Source of the DNA: Alopecurus myosuroides | Lineage: Eukaryota; Streptophyta; Magnoliopsida; Poales; Poaceae | Assembly (NCBI GenBank): GCA_028641055.1 | Contig: CM054057.1 | Coordinates: 396,226,541-396,290,540, forward strand | Reading direction: 5' to 3' | DNA: 64,000 bases | Part shown: positions 35,468 to 46,531 of the stretch, piece by piece | Numbering within the stretch: the first letter of the stretch is position 1 | Layout: the number at the start of each line of letters is the position of its first letter | Made by a program: the position numbers and the translations under genes | Notes under the pieces: generated by a model | The model's input: only the letters and a program-made list of their open reading frames with translations | Databases searched by the model: none | What the model was told of the DNA's origin: nothing

Positions 35468-35907
35468 GCAAGTGTGAAGAAATCCAGAAGAAAACATCTC
35501 CCTCTCTCTTCCTATCCTTCTTCTTATTTTCTTTCCAATTTGACTTAGTGGTATTTGTGACCATCCCATACCCAAACCAATTAGTGAATTCAAGCCATGG
35601 AGATTCTATCAAGACCGAGAGAAGAATCCATCCAAGGAACAAGACTACAATAGAAGCATGATGATGATCTTCAAGAAGGCAATCACATGAGGTCTAGAAG
35701 CAATCCATACAAGTTGAAGAATAACAAGTTATTTTTGTCCAACCATTGACCCAAATGGAAAACCCAAGACTTAGTAATATTTTCCCTTTGATGATGAAGT
35801 TAGTAGACCTACCCTAACCACAATGGAAAATACTAACATAGTCACTCAAATATTTTTGAAGGTGAATATGACCAAGTGTTTGCATGTATTACTTTAGTTG
35901 AAGAAGT
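35468..35907 (+). repeat. 440-base LTR block present in the right LTR only
   Basis: Flanked on both sides by gaagt (aggaagt before it, aagaagt at its end), while the left LTR has a single ggaagt at 28020-28026 in that place. This fits a deletion from the left LTR between short repeats. Confidence 0.75.
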
Positions 35908-37674
35908 AATATGTTTATTCTTAGTGAACTCTTGGAACTTCCTCGACAAGTATGGTTATAATAAAGTTAGTTTTCTACAAACTCAACCTAGCCCATCTCA
36001 AGTAAACCCTTGGAAATTACTTAACATATGAAACCAAGAAAGAATGAATCTTTCAAAACTCAAACCTAGACCTTGTCCTAACCAACTTGGTTAAGACCCT
36101 TTTGATATGTTAGTTGCTATGTATGTTTTCTACACTTGTATGTTTGTTTGTTAGGATGCTTGTTTATTTGGTTTTGTGTTGTCAATGAATAGATTGTACG
36201 GAGAGCAACGATCTTTTGTGAAGAGAGTGTGATATCTTCACCAACTTCAACAAGGAAAGTAACACATCATCAACTACCCATTATTTTCTATATGCATTAG
36301 TTGATTTTGAGTAGTATGCATGATAGGAAATTTTAATAAGTTATATTATGCTATGCTATATCCTAGTAGTGTGTAGCCATCCTTATACCTAGTTATTTTG
36401 ATGCCTTGGTACTTATTTAGATGCTTTGCAATGTTACAAATTGTTTTACTAGATGTTGAGGAAAAATTCTAAGTATAACTAATGAATGAACCACCTGGGT
36501 GGATGTGGTAAGACTGGTTTATGTTGAGTGTTGCCTCAGGGCCCTTGTCCAAGGGTTATTCCACTTGAGGTTGTCACTTGAGGATAGCCACCCAGGAACA
36601 AAGAGATTACTATGTCCTTCTAAGTTTAGTAGCTTCCCGTGCAGCCTTTAGTCATATGGGCTCTGTCTTGATCAACTAAGTTGAATGAACTCACTAGGCT
36701 TACCAGCAGATGTAGCATAATTATAGGTGGCACGGGTAACTCAAACGGTGGTGGAATTTCATCTGAAAGATCTCGTCTCAATCTTCTCCTTTCCTTAATG
36801 CACTCAGGGTGTATAGGATGTTTGGGCTGATTTGAGTCTGAAGGTGAAAGTGCACAAACTCTGCAGAGTCAACAAACTAAGATCTTAGCCGTGTCCCCGG
36901 TTATGGACAACTATGAGCAGCTGGACAAGGATTGACGGAAGAATCTCATCATCAATTTCAATAAGTAAAATTTGACCAAGTGAACAGTATTGTGGTGCTT
37001 GGATCTTAATCCAATGTTGCCACCCTTTTCAAAAGAAAAGTTGGTTTTACAAAAGTGATAGGAGAAAACTGGCTTTATGCAAAACTTAGCCAAAACTCCA
37101 CTCAGCCAAATAAGCATGTAGTATTAGTCTTGCCATTTATATCCACCATAGTGTTACTTGCCAATACATTAAATTGTATTGACTCCCTTGTGGCTGCATA
37201 TTCCATATTGCAGATATTTCTGAAGACGAGTGAGGATTTCGTTTAGGATCTCGAGAATATCGCCAACATGTTTTGCATGTGGCACATGAAGAAGATGGGC
37301 TCAATGTTGTACTATGTTTTCCGCTGTATTTCTTTGTTTTCTGCTAGTCTTCTAAGACTATGCAAGTTGTAATCCTATTTTGTAAAGACTGGATCATGCG
37401 ATGTAATAGAATTTGATGCATTTGCATGATATTTCATTTTGTACTGTGGTGCTAGCAATTGATCCAGGGACTAGCACAATAACACAGGTATTCCATCTTT
37501 ATTAAAAGTTGGGATGCTACACGGTGCGCCACGGGTAAACGAGATAGCCGTGACGCACCAAAAATAGGTGCGTCACGACTATTTTAATAGGCGCGGCGTG
37601 ATAGCCGTGACGCACCATGGTGCGTCATGGGTATGAAATTTGGTGCGTCACGGCTAAGCGTTTTCCTAGTAGTG

Positions 37675-38657
37675 GTTGCTCAACTCGGTCTTGTGCACCA
37701 AGACCGCTACAACGACGGGTACTCGGCAATGGAGCAAGCCGGGTACGCCGACCCGAGAGATCTCACAGATCGGTTGGGAGCAAGGATGTTGGAGCCAAGC
37801 GATGCAAGGTACAAGCTGGACCGGATTTACCGGTCCGAAGAGATAGAAGCAAGGGGCCCACCCGGGCAAGCTGTTTTGGTACCAGGATCATGGGGGAGCC
37901 GGCCGTGCCCAAGTTCCAGCTGGCCAGAGGGACCAAGACCTATGATGGAAGCACCAAGCCAAAGGACTGGCTGAATGATTATGTTACTGCTGTGTATGTT
38001 GCCGGTGGCAACCGAAGATGGGTTGTGAGGTATGTGCCCCAGATGTTGGAGGGCCCTGCCCGGATCTGGCTCAACAACCTGCCGAAAGACAGTGTCAACT
38101 GCTGGGTTGACTTCTCGGAAGCCTTCATCAGCAACTTCACCAGCACTTACAAGAGGCCAAACCGGCCACAACCGCTCTCGGCGTGCAAGCAGAGAGAAGA
38201 GGAGACTGACCGCGAGTATCTTACTCGGTGGAGTACCCTGAGGAACACCTGCGAGGGTGTGAGTAAGTCACAGGCCATTTCCTGGTTTGCTCAAGCTTGC
38301 CGACATGGCAGTATGCTGTGGCAGAAGCTGAAAAGGGAGATGCCGAGTACGCTCGCCGAGACAATCAAGATTGCATATATGTATGCTCTCGGCGACCCTA
38401 CTCAACCTTTGCTCGATTCTTTTGAGCCGAAAAGAAGACATCATGATGGAGCCCGGCACAATGACCGCCAAGACTTCCGCAACAAGAGAAGAGAGGACCG
38501 TCCGGATACTCGATATGGATCGGACCATGTGGCTGCGGTAACTCAAGATCAAGATGCTGCCGGGAGCAGCCAGAGGCAAAAAACTGTTGGAGCCCAGTAT
38601 GGGAAAAACCATACTCAGGGCCAGAACTTCAAGAAGCGGTACAATGCTCCTCAGTAG
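37675..38657 (+). pseudogene. gag capsid core of the Tat-type element
   Basis: Continuation of the gag interrupted at 23952. It carries the Tat-type retrotransposon capsid stretch: KTYDGSTKPKDWLNDYVTAV, then GPARIWLNNLPKDSVNCWVD, FTSTYKRP and REYLTRWSTLRNTCEGVS. The first part (to about 37880) is in another frame, so there is at least one frameshift. It ends in a TAG at 38655-38657 directly after CCTCAG, which breaks the frame shared with the downstream protease. Confidence 0.8.
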
Positions 38658-40851
38658 AACAACGCCCCCCAAGAGACCGGTGATGTGGCTCAGAGATTTA
38701 TCTTTGAGAACATGAAGGATGGGCCATGAAGTTTTCACACTCGGCATCCGAGTAGGCCAGCCAACCATACTACTCGGCAGTGAAGCTGGTGGGACCGGAT
38801 CACGAGTGAGGGCTTTGGTTAGCTGCCTCCTCCTCCTCCTCTTCCGCTCTCGGGCTCCAATGTGCAGCATATCCGAGCAGCTACTCCCATGCCGACAGAG
38901 AATCAGAGGACGGAGAATGTGAACCAAGTGGCGCAGGGACCCAACAACAACTACAACCGCAGCTACAACAACAACAACCGCAACAACAACTACTACACCC
39001 GCAACAACAATCGTAACAACAACAATGCCAACCAGAACAACAACAACAACAACAACAATGATCGTGGTGGAGACCGGAACCAGTACCAGGAGCATCATGA
39101 GAGCTACATGGTGTTCACCACTGTGCCAGATGACAAGCAATTCCAGCGCATGCGTGCACTGGAGGTGAATGTTGTGATGCCGGCTGTGCCGGATTACATG
39201 CATTGGTGCGACCAGGACATTGTCTGGTCCCGAGACGATCATCCCAAGATCATGCCCAACCCGGGTACATATGCTCTGGTGTTGGACCCTACCTTCCTGG
39301 GGTCCAAGAGAAATGTGAAGTTCAGCAATGTGTTGATCGACAACGGAAGCAGCATCAATATCATGTTCCGAGATACTATGGAGAAGCTCGGTATTGCCGA
39401 GAACATGCTGCTATCCAGCCGGACTACATTCCATGGCATTGTGCCGGGAGTGTCTTGTGCGCCCATTGGCCGGATATGGATTGATGTGTTGTTCGGCACG
39501 AGGGACAACTGCTGGACTGAGTGCATACAATTCGAGGTGGTCGATCTTTAGAGCCCCTATCATGCTCTACTCAGCAGGCCTGCTCTGACCAAGTTCATGA
39601 CGTCAACCCACGCCGCCTATCTGAAGATGAAGCTTCCCGGTCCCAATGGCATCATCACCATCTCGGGTGACTACAAGCGTTCCCTAGACTGTGCATCTGC
39701 TGGATCTTGGCTTGCCGAGTCTATGGTTATTGCGGCCTAGAAGAAGAAGATACATGAGGTGGTGGCACTGGCACAGGCAGCTCAACTCGGTATGCCTGGC
39801 ATGCCGAGCTCTCAGTATGGAGCCACTTTCCAGGCCTCCCAAGAGACAAAGAAGGTGCAGATTGACCCGAAGTTCTCGAAGCGCATTGCCATTATTGGCG
39901 CCGGACTGAAGGATAAATAGGAAATCGAGCTCATCCACTTCCTCCGTGAGAATCGGGCTATCTTTGCCTTGTCCAATCAGGATCTGCCGGGTGTCCTGAG
40001 GGAGTTGGTTGAGCACTCTTTACATGTGCGCCCAGACGCCAAGCCGGTCAAGCAAGCTATGCTCCGCTTTGCGGCTGAAAGGAGGAAAGCCATTGGTGAC
40101 GAGATCACAAGGCTGCTAGCAAGTGGATTCATCATGGAGGTGATGCATCCGGATTGACTGGCCAATCCAGTCATGGTGGAGAAGAAGAAGGATGACCCCA
40201 TGGTCGCTGTAGTGTGGCGCATGTGCGTGGACTACACCGAACTGAACAAGGCCTGCCCCAAGGACCCGTTCCCGCTACCTCGGATAGATCAGGTGATTGA
40301 TTCTACTTCCGGGTGTGAGCTTTTGTCTTTCATTGATGCCTACTCTGGTTTTCACCAGATTCCTTTAAATCCGGCTGATCAAATAAAGACTGCTTTTATT
40401 ACCCCGTACAGGGCTTATTGCTATCGTGTTATGTGTATTGGCTTGAGGAATACTGGGGCCATTTATCAGAGATGCATGCAAAAATGCCTGCATGAGCAGA
40501 TTGGCAAAAATGTGCAGGTGTATGTAGATGACATTGTCATCAAAACAAAAGAAAAACACACTCTGCTGAGCGACATAGAGGAAACATTTGCCAGCTTGAG
40601 CAAGTACCGGATGAAATTGAACCCAACCAAGTGCACATTTGGTGTCCCGGCTGGCAAGCTACTTGGCTTCTTGGTATCCAGTCGGGGCATTGAGGCCAAT
40701 CCTTCAAAGATAAAAGCTATAGAGGTCATGTCTTTGCCGAGGTCATTGAACGATGTGCAGAAATTCACCGGGTGCCTTGCTTCCCTTAGCCGGTTCCTGG
40801 GCAGAATGGGTGAGAAGGCCTTACCACTATTACAGGAAAGCTTACCACATG
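38658..40851 (+). pseudogene. Protease and partial reverse transcriptase of the Tat-type element
   Basis: Same frame as the gag core but interrupted by stops near 38725-38810 and at 39549 (TAG), 39738 (TAG), 39918 (TAG) and 40156 (TGA, where a Trp codon is expected in HPDWLANP). An Asn-rich stretch (38940-39060) precedes the protease motif VLIDNGSSINIMF, where the family usually has DGG. RT motifs are CVDYTELNKACPKDPFPLPR, FIDAYSGFHQ and YVDDIVIKTK (about 40520). The frame ends at the LTR of the next element, so RNase H and integrase are lost. Confidence 0.85.
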
Positions 40852-41345
40852 TGTCAAATCCCTGACTCAACAAATCCCTTCGATGAACCTATCGGGTTTC
40901 GATTAGGAGAACCCATGAGCGCTGGTGGAATCGTCGGCTAGACAGGGGGCGAGATTTACCCAGGTTCGGGGCCCTCGTAGAGGTAAAACCCTTACTCCTG
41001 CCTCTTGTCGATCTGTATTGATGATCAGATCAGTTACAAAGGCTGTGCTCGAATCGAGAGTAGGTCTCGAGTTCAAGGCTTTTGGTCGTCCGGTATTGCT
41101 TGGTCCTCTCTCGGGAGCTCTCCTGGCCTTATATAGGCGGCCAGGTCTCGAGTTCTACCCGGAGAGGACTCCAACCCTAGCTAGGTCGGTTACATGTTTT
41201 CTAAATTAACCCGCAAGTTTAGTGCGGGTGGGCTTCACGTAGGCATTCTGGAGTACTCCAAGGGCTCCTCTTCTTGGGCCTTCACCTTGGGCCTGAGAAG
41301 GGGTGTCCTTATCCGCAGGATCCAGAATCCATATCTTCGTTAGTA
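40852..41345 (-). repeat. 3' LTR (left), 494 bases
   Basis: Aligns end to end with 53185-53678. The outer end is tgtcaaatccc. The inner end is mutated to ...ttagta where the other LTR has ...tcaaca. The TATA box ccttatata (minus TATATAAGG) is at 41127-41135. Confidence 0.9.
41127..41135 (-). promoter_or_regulatory. TATA box of the left LTR
   Basis: The minus strand reads TATATAAGG. The same motif is preserved in the right LTR. Confidence 0.6.
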
Positions 41346-41356
41346 GCCCCCGAGCG
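41346..41356 (-). other. Polypurine tract
   Basis: The minus strand reads CGCTCGGGGGC directly before the 3' LTR. The longer plus-strand motif gtagcccccgag recurs at 44341, 44452 and 45640. Confidence 0.7.
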
Positions 41357-42447
41357 TTTGCTCGAGTAGGAATTTTCCAGTCGAGTAGACGGTCAAACCT
41401 TTTTTGGCCTTGCTTTTCCTTTTGAATAAACAGCTTGGCTGCTTACTGTTTTGAAGGGAGTGTTCCCTGTGCAATGAATCCTTATGCTCGAGTGTCGAGC
41501 GACTTAGGTGCCTGTTATTGCGGCTTTATTTGCAGAAGGATGCGGCACAGTAGCTTGGCTCTCCCGAGAGATCACGGCCAATTAATTGCGACTAGGGCAA
41601 AAACATTCCTGGCCTACACGGATTCAAGACCTCCGACTCGAATCCGATAAGGTGATTGTTGCGACTGGGCCGTTGTGGACTTACCGAGTCGAACTTAACC
41701 TATGAGGGTACCCGGCGCGTCCGCTAGGACTTTTCTTCGTGTTGTCGACACGGATCTATACCGGAGGACGCAGCTTTTGAGTGCGATTCCAGGCCCTTAA
41801 GAAAGATCTTTTTGGGTCTTACCTTCATATTCGAAGAATATGGCATCCGGATGTGCCTAGTCGGCTAAACAATCCAGGCTTTTATGATGTAGAAATATCA
41901 TGCGTGAATGGAGGTAGGTTCTTTCTACCCGAATGATTGTTTTAAGACTCAGTCGAAAGAGTTTTCCTACTGTAGATAGTCGTGCCCATATGAAAGAGTT
42001 TTCATGTTTGGACTGTTGCGCCTATACGAAAGAGTTTTCGTGTATAGGTTGATTCTCTTGTTTAAAACAGGTCTTGCTCCATGATTTATTCGCAAAGGAA
42101 TTGCCTTTAGTCGAAGGAATTTCATACGAAGCTATTTTCGTGTTTGAATTGACCATTTGAAAGTTCTTGAATTTGATGATGCGTGCCATGACGTCATGGC
42201 GCACTCTTCTCCTCCCGATGGGACGTGACGGAGTGGTAGCAGATGGGCTGGCCCACCTAGTCAGCTTTTTGACCGGGAAACGAGACGCCGCCTCCGTTTT
42301 TTACGCGAACTGCGCAGTAAATGCGCACGATCTTCTGTTAAGATCGTGGCACGGAACAGCGTTCATCGCCCCTTTTCATCTTCACACGTGGTGGCTGCGA
42401 TACGTGCCACGTAGCACATCGAGTGGCTGAGATTGACCCGCTTCGTG
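41357..42447. other. Non-coding region between LTR and antisense gene
   Basis: No gene. It contains three copies of gaaagagttttc spaced 36-37 bases apart (41955-42048) and, at its right end, the putative promoter of the antisense gene. Confidence 0.6.
41955..42048. repeat. Short tandem hairpin repeats (~37-base period)
   Basis: gaaagagttttc occurs at 41955, 41992 and 42028. The third copy sits in a longer near-perfect palindrome (cctatacgaaa ... ttttcgtgtatagg). Confidence 0.6.
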
Positions 42448-42455
42448 TATAAATA
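42448..42455 (+). promoter_or_regulatory. TATA box of the antisense gene
   Basis: TATAAATA in the context gtgtataaatacggg lies 102-109 bases before the ATG at 42557. This is normal spacing for a plant promoter with a short leader and supports an independent transcription unit on the plus strand. Confidence 0.6.
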
Positions 42456-42556
42456 CGGGACTTAGCGCTGCGGTAAAATTTTCCCAGCCTTTGCCTTCAA
42501 CCATCTTGTTCCTCGTGCTCATCTTCTTCCTTGCGCTCGAGCTCACACTGCTAGCC

Positions 42557-45500
42557 ATGGCCGGAGGCAAAAGACGTGGTGCCGCCGCTTCTGCATCCTG
42601 AGACGTTTCCGCGCAACCGGCACCTCGGGCCGGCGACTGGCGCTCCCCCAATACCACCGCGAAGAGCATCAAGGAGATGCAGCGGGAGGGGCTGCTGCCG
42701 GCTGAATCTGAGAAGCGGGTGCGCCTCGGGAAGAAAGAAGAGGTACCAAACCCGCAATCGAACGAGCGCGTGGTCTTTGCGGACCACGTGTCTTGGGGTC
42801 TTTCTTTCCCTCTCCATCCTTTTCTCCTCGGGTTGCTGTATGTCTATGGCATACAGCTTCACGATCTTCCTTGGAATGCGGTGCAGCACATTTCGTGCTT
42901 CATCGTGTTCTGCGAATGCTTTCTTGGCATTCGCCCTCATTGGGCGCTGTGGAAGGCCCTCTTCAAAGTTCGCATTTTCCGCGAGAAATCGCGGGTGGAC
43001 TCTGGGCCTGGCGAGCCGCTGCGCACAGGCGGCTTCGGGATCCAGGCGCAACTGGAGAGCAGCTACTTCAACATGCACTTCGTCGACTCCGCCCAAGGCT
43101 GGCGGAAAAAGTGGTTCTACGTCATTGACAACAGCTCGGGTGGGCTCGTGGAGTTCCACTCGTTCGCTGTTTTGAAGAGGCGGAAGTCCTGGGCGCACAA
43201 GCTGTTAGCCGAAGAAACCCATGTCGTCACGCCCCTACTCGCAAGAGTGTCCGCTCTCCGGGATCAAACCGCCGGAGTGGTACTCAACGGGCTGCACCTG
43301 GCGAGTATTTTTCTGAAGCGCAGGATCCAGCCGCTGCAGCAAAGGCCTTCCACCATGTAGGAATACCAAGGCGCTGAAGATCCTAGCTGAGTGAGCCGCG
43401 AGGAACTTTCGAATGCTGAGTTCGAAAAGAAAATCGCGGCTGTCACCAGCTTGAAGGTGGGGAAGAAGTTCCCCGACTGCTCAGTCGAAGCCTTCGACGC
43501 TTCGAAACCTCCACCAGCCGAGGTTAGTTTTATCCTTTCCGCTCGTCATTATTTTCTTCTTTGCTTTGAGTCTTTGGTCGACTGAAATTTTTCTTGCCTC
43601 CCTCTTCCGTCTTTGTAGAGCTTAGCGGTGGCGAACTGCTACCTGCCAGTTGTGGGAGAAGATGCCTCGGAGTTATTGGCGAGTCACCTGGACGGCTTAG
43701 CTGATACCAGCGTAGCCGATGCTTCCTCAAGCTCCGAGGACGATTCTTCGGATGACGCGGAGGGCTCGAATGGCGGCCTACGTCGTTGCAAGCGTCGTCG
43801 GGTAGAGGACGATAACGAGGCTACCTCCAAGGATAATTTTTTGGAGGAATCGCCCGGGAAGGCCCCTATCTCCGCGACTCCACTTCGCTCCCTCGCCCCT
43901 TCGCCTTCATTCCCAGTAATCGCAACCGCTTGGAACGCGGATTTGCTGGATGAAGATGAAGATGACGAGTAAGTTATTTTCCTCGTTCTTAGTCGAACGT
44001 TCTTTCTTCTGCGCTTTATGTTTGATTCTTTGTTCTTTTTTGCCGCAGTGTGCAGGCCATCAGCCCTCACAGGTACGCTTCTTGCGTTCCTCCCAAAAAG
44101 AGGAACAAAGCAGGAACTACGGGTGGAGCTCCCAATGCTGGCACCGTCCAGAATTCTCCCAGCGCAGCCCCCAATGCGGCGACTGCGGAACGTGAAGCTC
44201 CTAGCTTTGCCGCCAGGACTTCAGCTTCGAAAGAAGCGACGGACAGCTCCGCAGATCCTCTCTCCCGCGCCACGGGCCAGGTAAACTTTGTAGTTTGTCT
44301 TCGAATTTGTATCGGGTGCACGACAGTGCTCCCGATGGGAGTAGCCCCCGAGGCTGTAGTCGATTGCTTGCGATCGGCTACAGGCTCAAAATCTTGCTTT
44401 ATTTTCTTCGTCTTGATTTCTATCGGGTGCACGACAGTGCTCCCGATGGGAGTAGCCCCCGAGGCTGTAGTCGATTGAATTCAATCAGGTACAGGCTCTA
44501 ATTTATATCTTCTAATTCTTCTATTTCTGTACTTTTGCAGTCGCTTGTTGACTCGCTTGCGGCGATCGGTCGCCGCGTTGTTCTTGCCGAATCGGAGTGC
44601 GAAAGGCTTCAGTCACACTGTAGTCGATTCCACACCGAGAACGAGCTCCTTAAGAGTAAATCTCATTGTCTTCTTTTGTTTCTGTTGTCGTCTCCATTCT
44701 TGATGTTTAACAAATGTTTATTGCGCAGCTCAACTCGAACATTCGGAGTCCGAGAGAGTCAAGCTCTCTGAGCGGGCAACCACTCAGGAAGCTAATTTGG
44801 TAGCTGTTCGACAAGAGCTGGAGGCCTCCCGCATGCTGTCGGAGGATCTTGACAGGCAACTCGCGGATGCGAGAAAAGCTTTGAAGGATCAACAGGAAGC
44901 TGGCAATAAGGCCGATTCTGACCTTGTCACATTCCTCCGTCCCCTTGCTGAGCGTTTCACGGGTAAGTGGCTTAGGCTCTCGGAATTGTATCTTTTGTCT
45001 TGGTGAACTTGCGAAATTTTGACATTCTTTTCCTTTGCAGGTCTTCTGGATGTTCCTTTGGATATCCCTGGGATCCAGCGAGTAGATGTGTTAACCGACA
45101 CACTTGCTCAACTCAAGAGGCACGCCGAAGGAGTGTGCTCCTTGATTGGAGATGCCACCCAAGTGTTGTCGCAATTGCACAGTCGCTTCCTAGCCAACGC
45201 TGCTCCTCCATCCGCACTAGACGGCCTGCTGAAGATCTTCTCGGAGGGCAATCTCCTGGATGCTTACGCAGTCGCCCAGTCGGAATCTGGTGCGAAGACT
45301 GCGATTCAGTTCGCGCTGGCGCACGGAGTCAATGGCTTGGAGGAGGCCTACTCAGCTCTTCCAGTCGACCCCTCGACGGGCAAAAAGGTACGGCTCTCTC
45401 GTTTTGGCGAGCAGGCCACCATTCTTGCTCGGAAGCTGTCTGAGCTATTTGCTTGACTGAAAGGAGGGGCGACTGCCACTAGTGGGAGCACCACTGTAGT

Positions 45501-46531
45501 TTCTTAGTTTTGTTCTTTTTTCTTTTCCTTCGTGAATGTAATGAACCTTGGGATGTATTCCCGTATTTTCATCGTCTTTAATCGAAGTGTTCGTTCTGGA
45601 AATTGCCTCCCGTAGCTTGTGTATTTTGTCCCGATGAGAGTAGCCCCCGAGCACTTTTGTCAGATGTGCGACTAGAAATATTTCGAATAGGGCTTCTTAC
45701 TTCTTTCCTTGTATTCTTCCAGGCAACCGGGGTAGTTGCAGAATCTTCGAGTGGACATGCTACTCCAGTAAATCCCCTTGTTGCCGTGGTTGGCACCTAT
45801 GCTGGTCTTCGTGATAAGGTCCGGGAGGGTGAGCGTCAGCTTAAAGCTTTGCGCGGTATAGCCGATGTGGCGAAGTCGAAGCAAAAACTGGCGGCTGAAC
45901 GTGAGCAGTTCCTGATGGATGAATTATCGCTGGTTGCGAGGGATTTGCTGTGTAAGTAATACAGCCCCCGTGTCTTATTTTTGCTTTGTTTCCTTAGCTG
46001 ATTAAGCATGCTTGCTATTCAGTTATCAGACCTGATGACAGGGAAGAAAAGCAGTGGGTTGAAAACCATATAGTTCAGGGGGCTGGTAGCTCAAATCCTC
46101 ATGCGAGTAACTTCTGGTCTGATCGCAGTCGAGGATTTGTGATGGCCACCTTGAAGTTCCGTGTTCTGCAAGCGAGAATTCTCGTGAGTTCTTTTCACGA
46201 GGTCCTGATTGCGATGAACGCTGCTTTCTACCCACTCGAAAGGGGTCCTGAAGACTGGAGCTATCTTCTCATATTGTATGGACGTGAAGGAGACGTTCGC
46301 ACGTGTGTGCGCAATCAAATGACATGCGGTGCGGTTGTAGCTCTATCCTTTGTCCGAATATGGTATCCTGAAGTAGATTTTAACTCCGTAGCCAGGCTCC
46401 CAGATGATCCAATCGACGATATTTCCCCCTTCTATGATGTTGTTCGTCCTGCAGCGGAGAAAATCATTCGATTGTCCTCTGATGAGGTAGATAGAGTTTT
46501 GGCGACTGAGAATGCTCAGCGCTTTGATTGA
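42557..46531 (+). pseudogene. Eight-exon antisense gene inside the Retand-type element (transposase_28-like N-terminus)
   Basis: Exons read from the sequence: 42557-43522, 43619-43968, 44049-44280, 44541-44655, 44729-44962, 45041-45387, 45723-45951 and 46023-46531. Every intron is GT-AG, every junction keeps the frame, and the sum is exactly 994 codons. The N-terminal region (codons about 50-230; ADHVSWGLSFPLHPFLLGL, then WKALFKVRIF) resembles the grass putative gypsy-type transposon domain (Pfam Transposase_28). Exon 2 encodes an acidic Ser/Asp-rich linker, exon 3 a basic patch (PPKKRNK), exon 5 a coiled-coil-like segment, and exon 8 a compact unknown domain. Exon 1 has three stops: TGA 42599, TAG 43358 and TGA 43388, each one C-to-T step from CGA or CAG. 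Antisense ORFs are known in Tat-lineage elements; their role is unknown. Confidence 0.75.
44311..44478 (+). repeat. Tandem duplication inside intron 3 of the antisense gene
   Basis: Two nearly identical 57-base units (44311-44367 and 44422-44478, period 111), each containing gtagcccccgag, the same motif as the LTR/polypurine boundary. A third partial relative (cccgatgagagtagcccccgag) lies at 45630-45651. Confidence 0.75.

Larger units (their letters stand above)
25207..37521 (+). mobile_element. Long-LTR, pol-less retrotransposon (LARD-like, Tekay-related)
   Basis: Two LTRs (25207-29640 and 31068-37521) both begin TGTAACATCCCTG and end with ...TACA. They flank a 1.43 kb internal region with a tRNA-Met primer site and a polypurine tract but no gag or pol domain. 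The 5-base duplication cggtg lies at 25202-25206 and 37522-37526, so this is a clean insertion into the CACTA element. The right LTR is longer because it contains a Helitron and a 440-base block absent from the left LTR. The internal region is too short to code for its own movement, so it must have relied on enzymes from a related element. Confidence 0.93.
31068..37521 (+). repeat. 3' LTR of the LARD-like element, with a Helitron inside
   Basis: Aligns with the left LTR from TGTAACATCCC to GGGATGCTACA. It contains a 1579-base Helitron (31935-33513) and a 440-base block (35468-35907) missing from the left copy. Subtracting both leaves about 4435 bases, matching the left LTR. Substitutions between the LTRs are few by eye, suggesting a fairly recent insertion. 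Confidence 0.9.
23953..37674. mobile_element. Short non-autonomous CACTA element, split by an LTR retrotransposon
   Basis: Inverted termini CACTACTAGGAAAAC at 23953-23967 and 37660-37674 match over 15 bases. They are flanked by the 3-base duplication gtt (23950-23952 and 37675-37677), the normal CACTA signature. Without the inserted retrotransposon and one of its duplications the element is about 1.4 kb (23953-25206 plus 37527-37674). It has no transposase. Both ends are full of a GTGACGCACCA motif in paired inverted copies. Confidence 0.92.
21842..40851 (+). mobile_element. Truncated Tat-type Ty3/Gypsy element (plus strand), split by CACTA
   Basis: 5' LTR 21842-22681, primer site 22684, gag (22704-23952 and 37675-38657), then protease and RT to 40851. 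Integrase and the 3' LTR are missing. The RT has the Tat-type motif LPRIDQVIDST and the active site VYVDD. The element is interrupted at 23953-37674 by a CACTA element with TSD gtt. At 40852 it stops against the LTR of a minus-strand element and does not resume on that element's far side. Confidence 0.8.
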
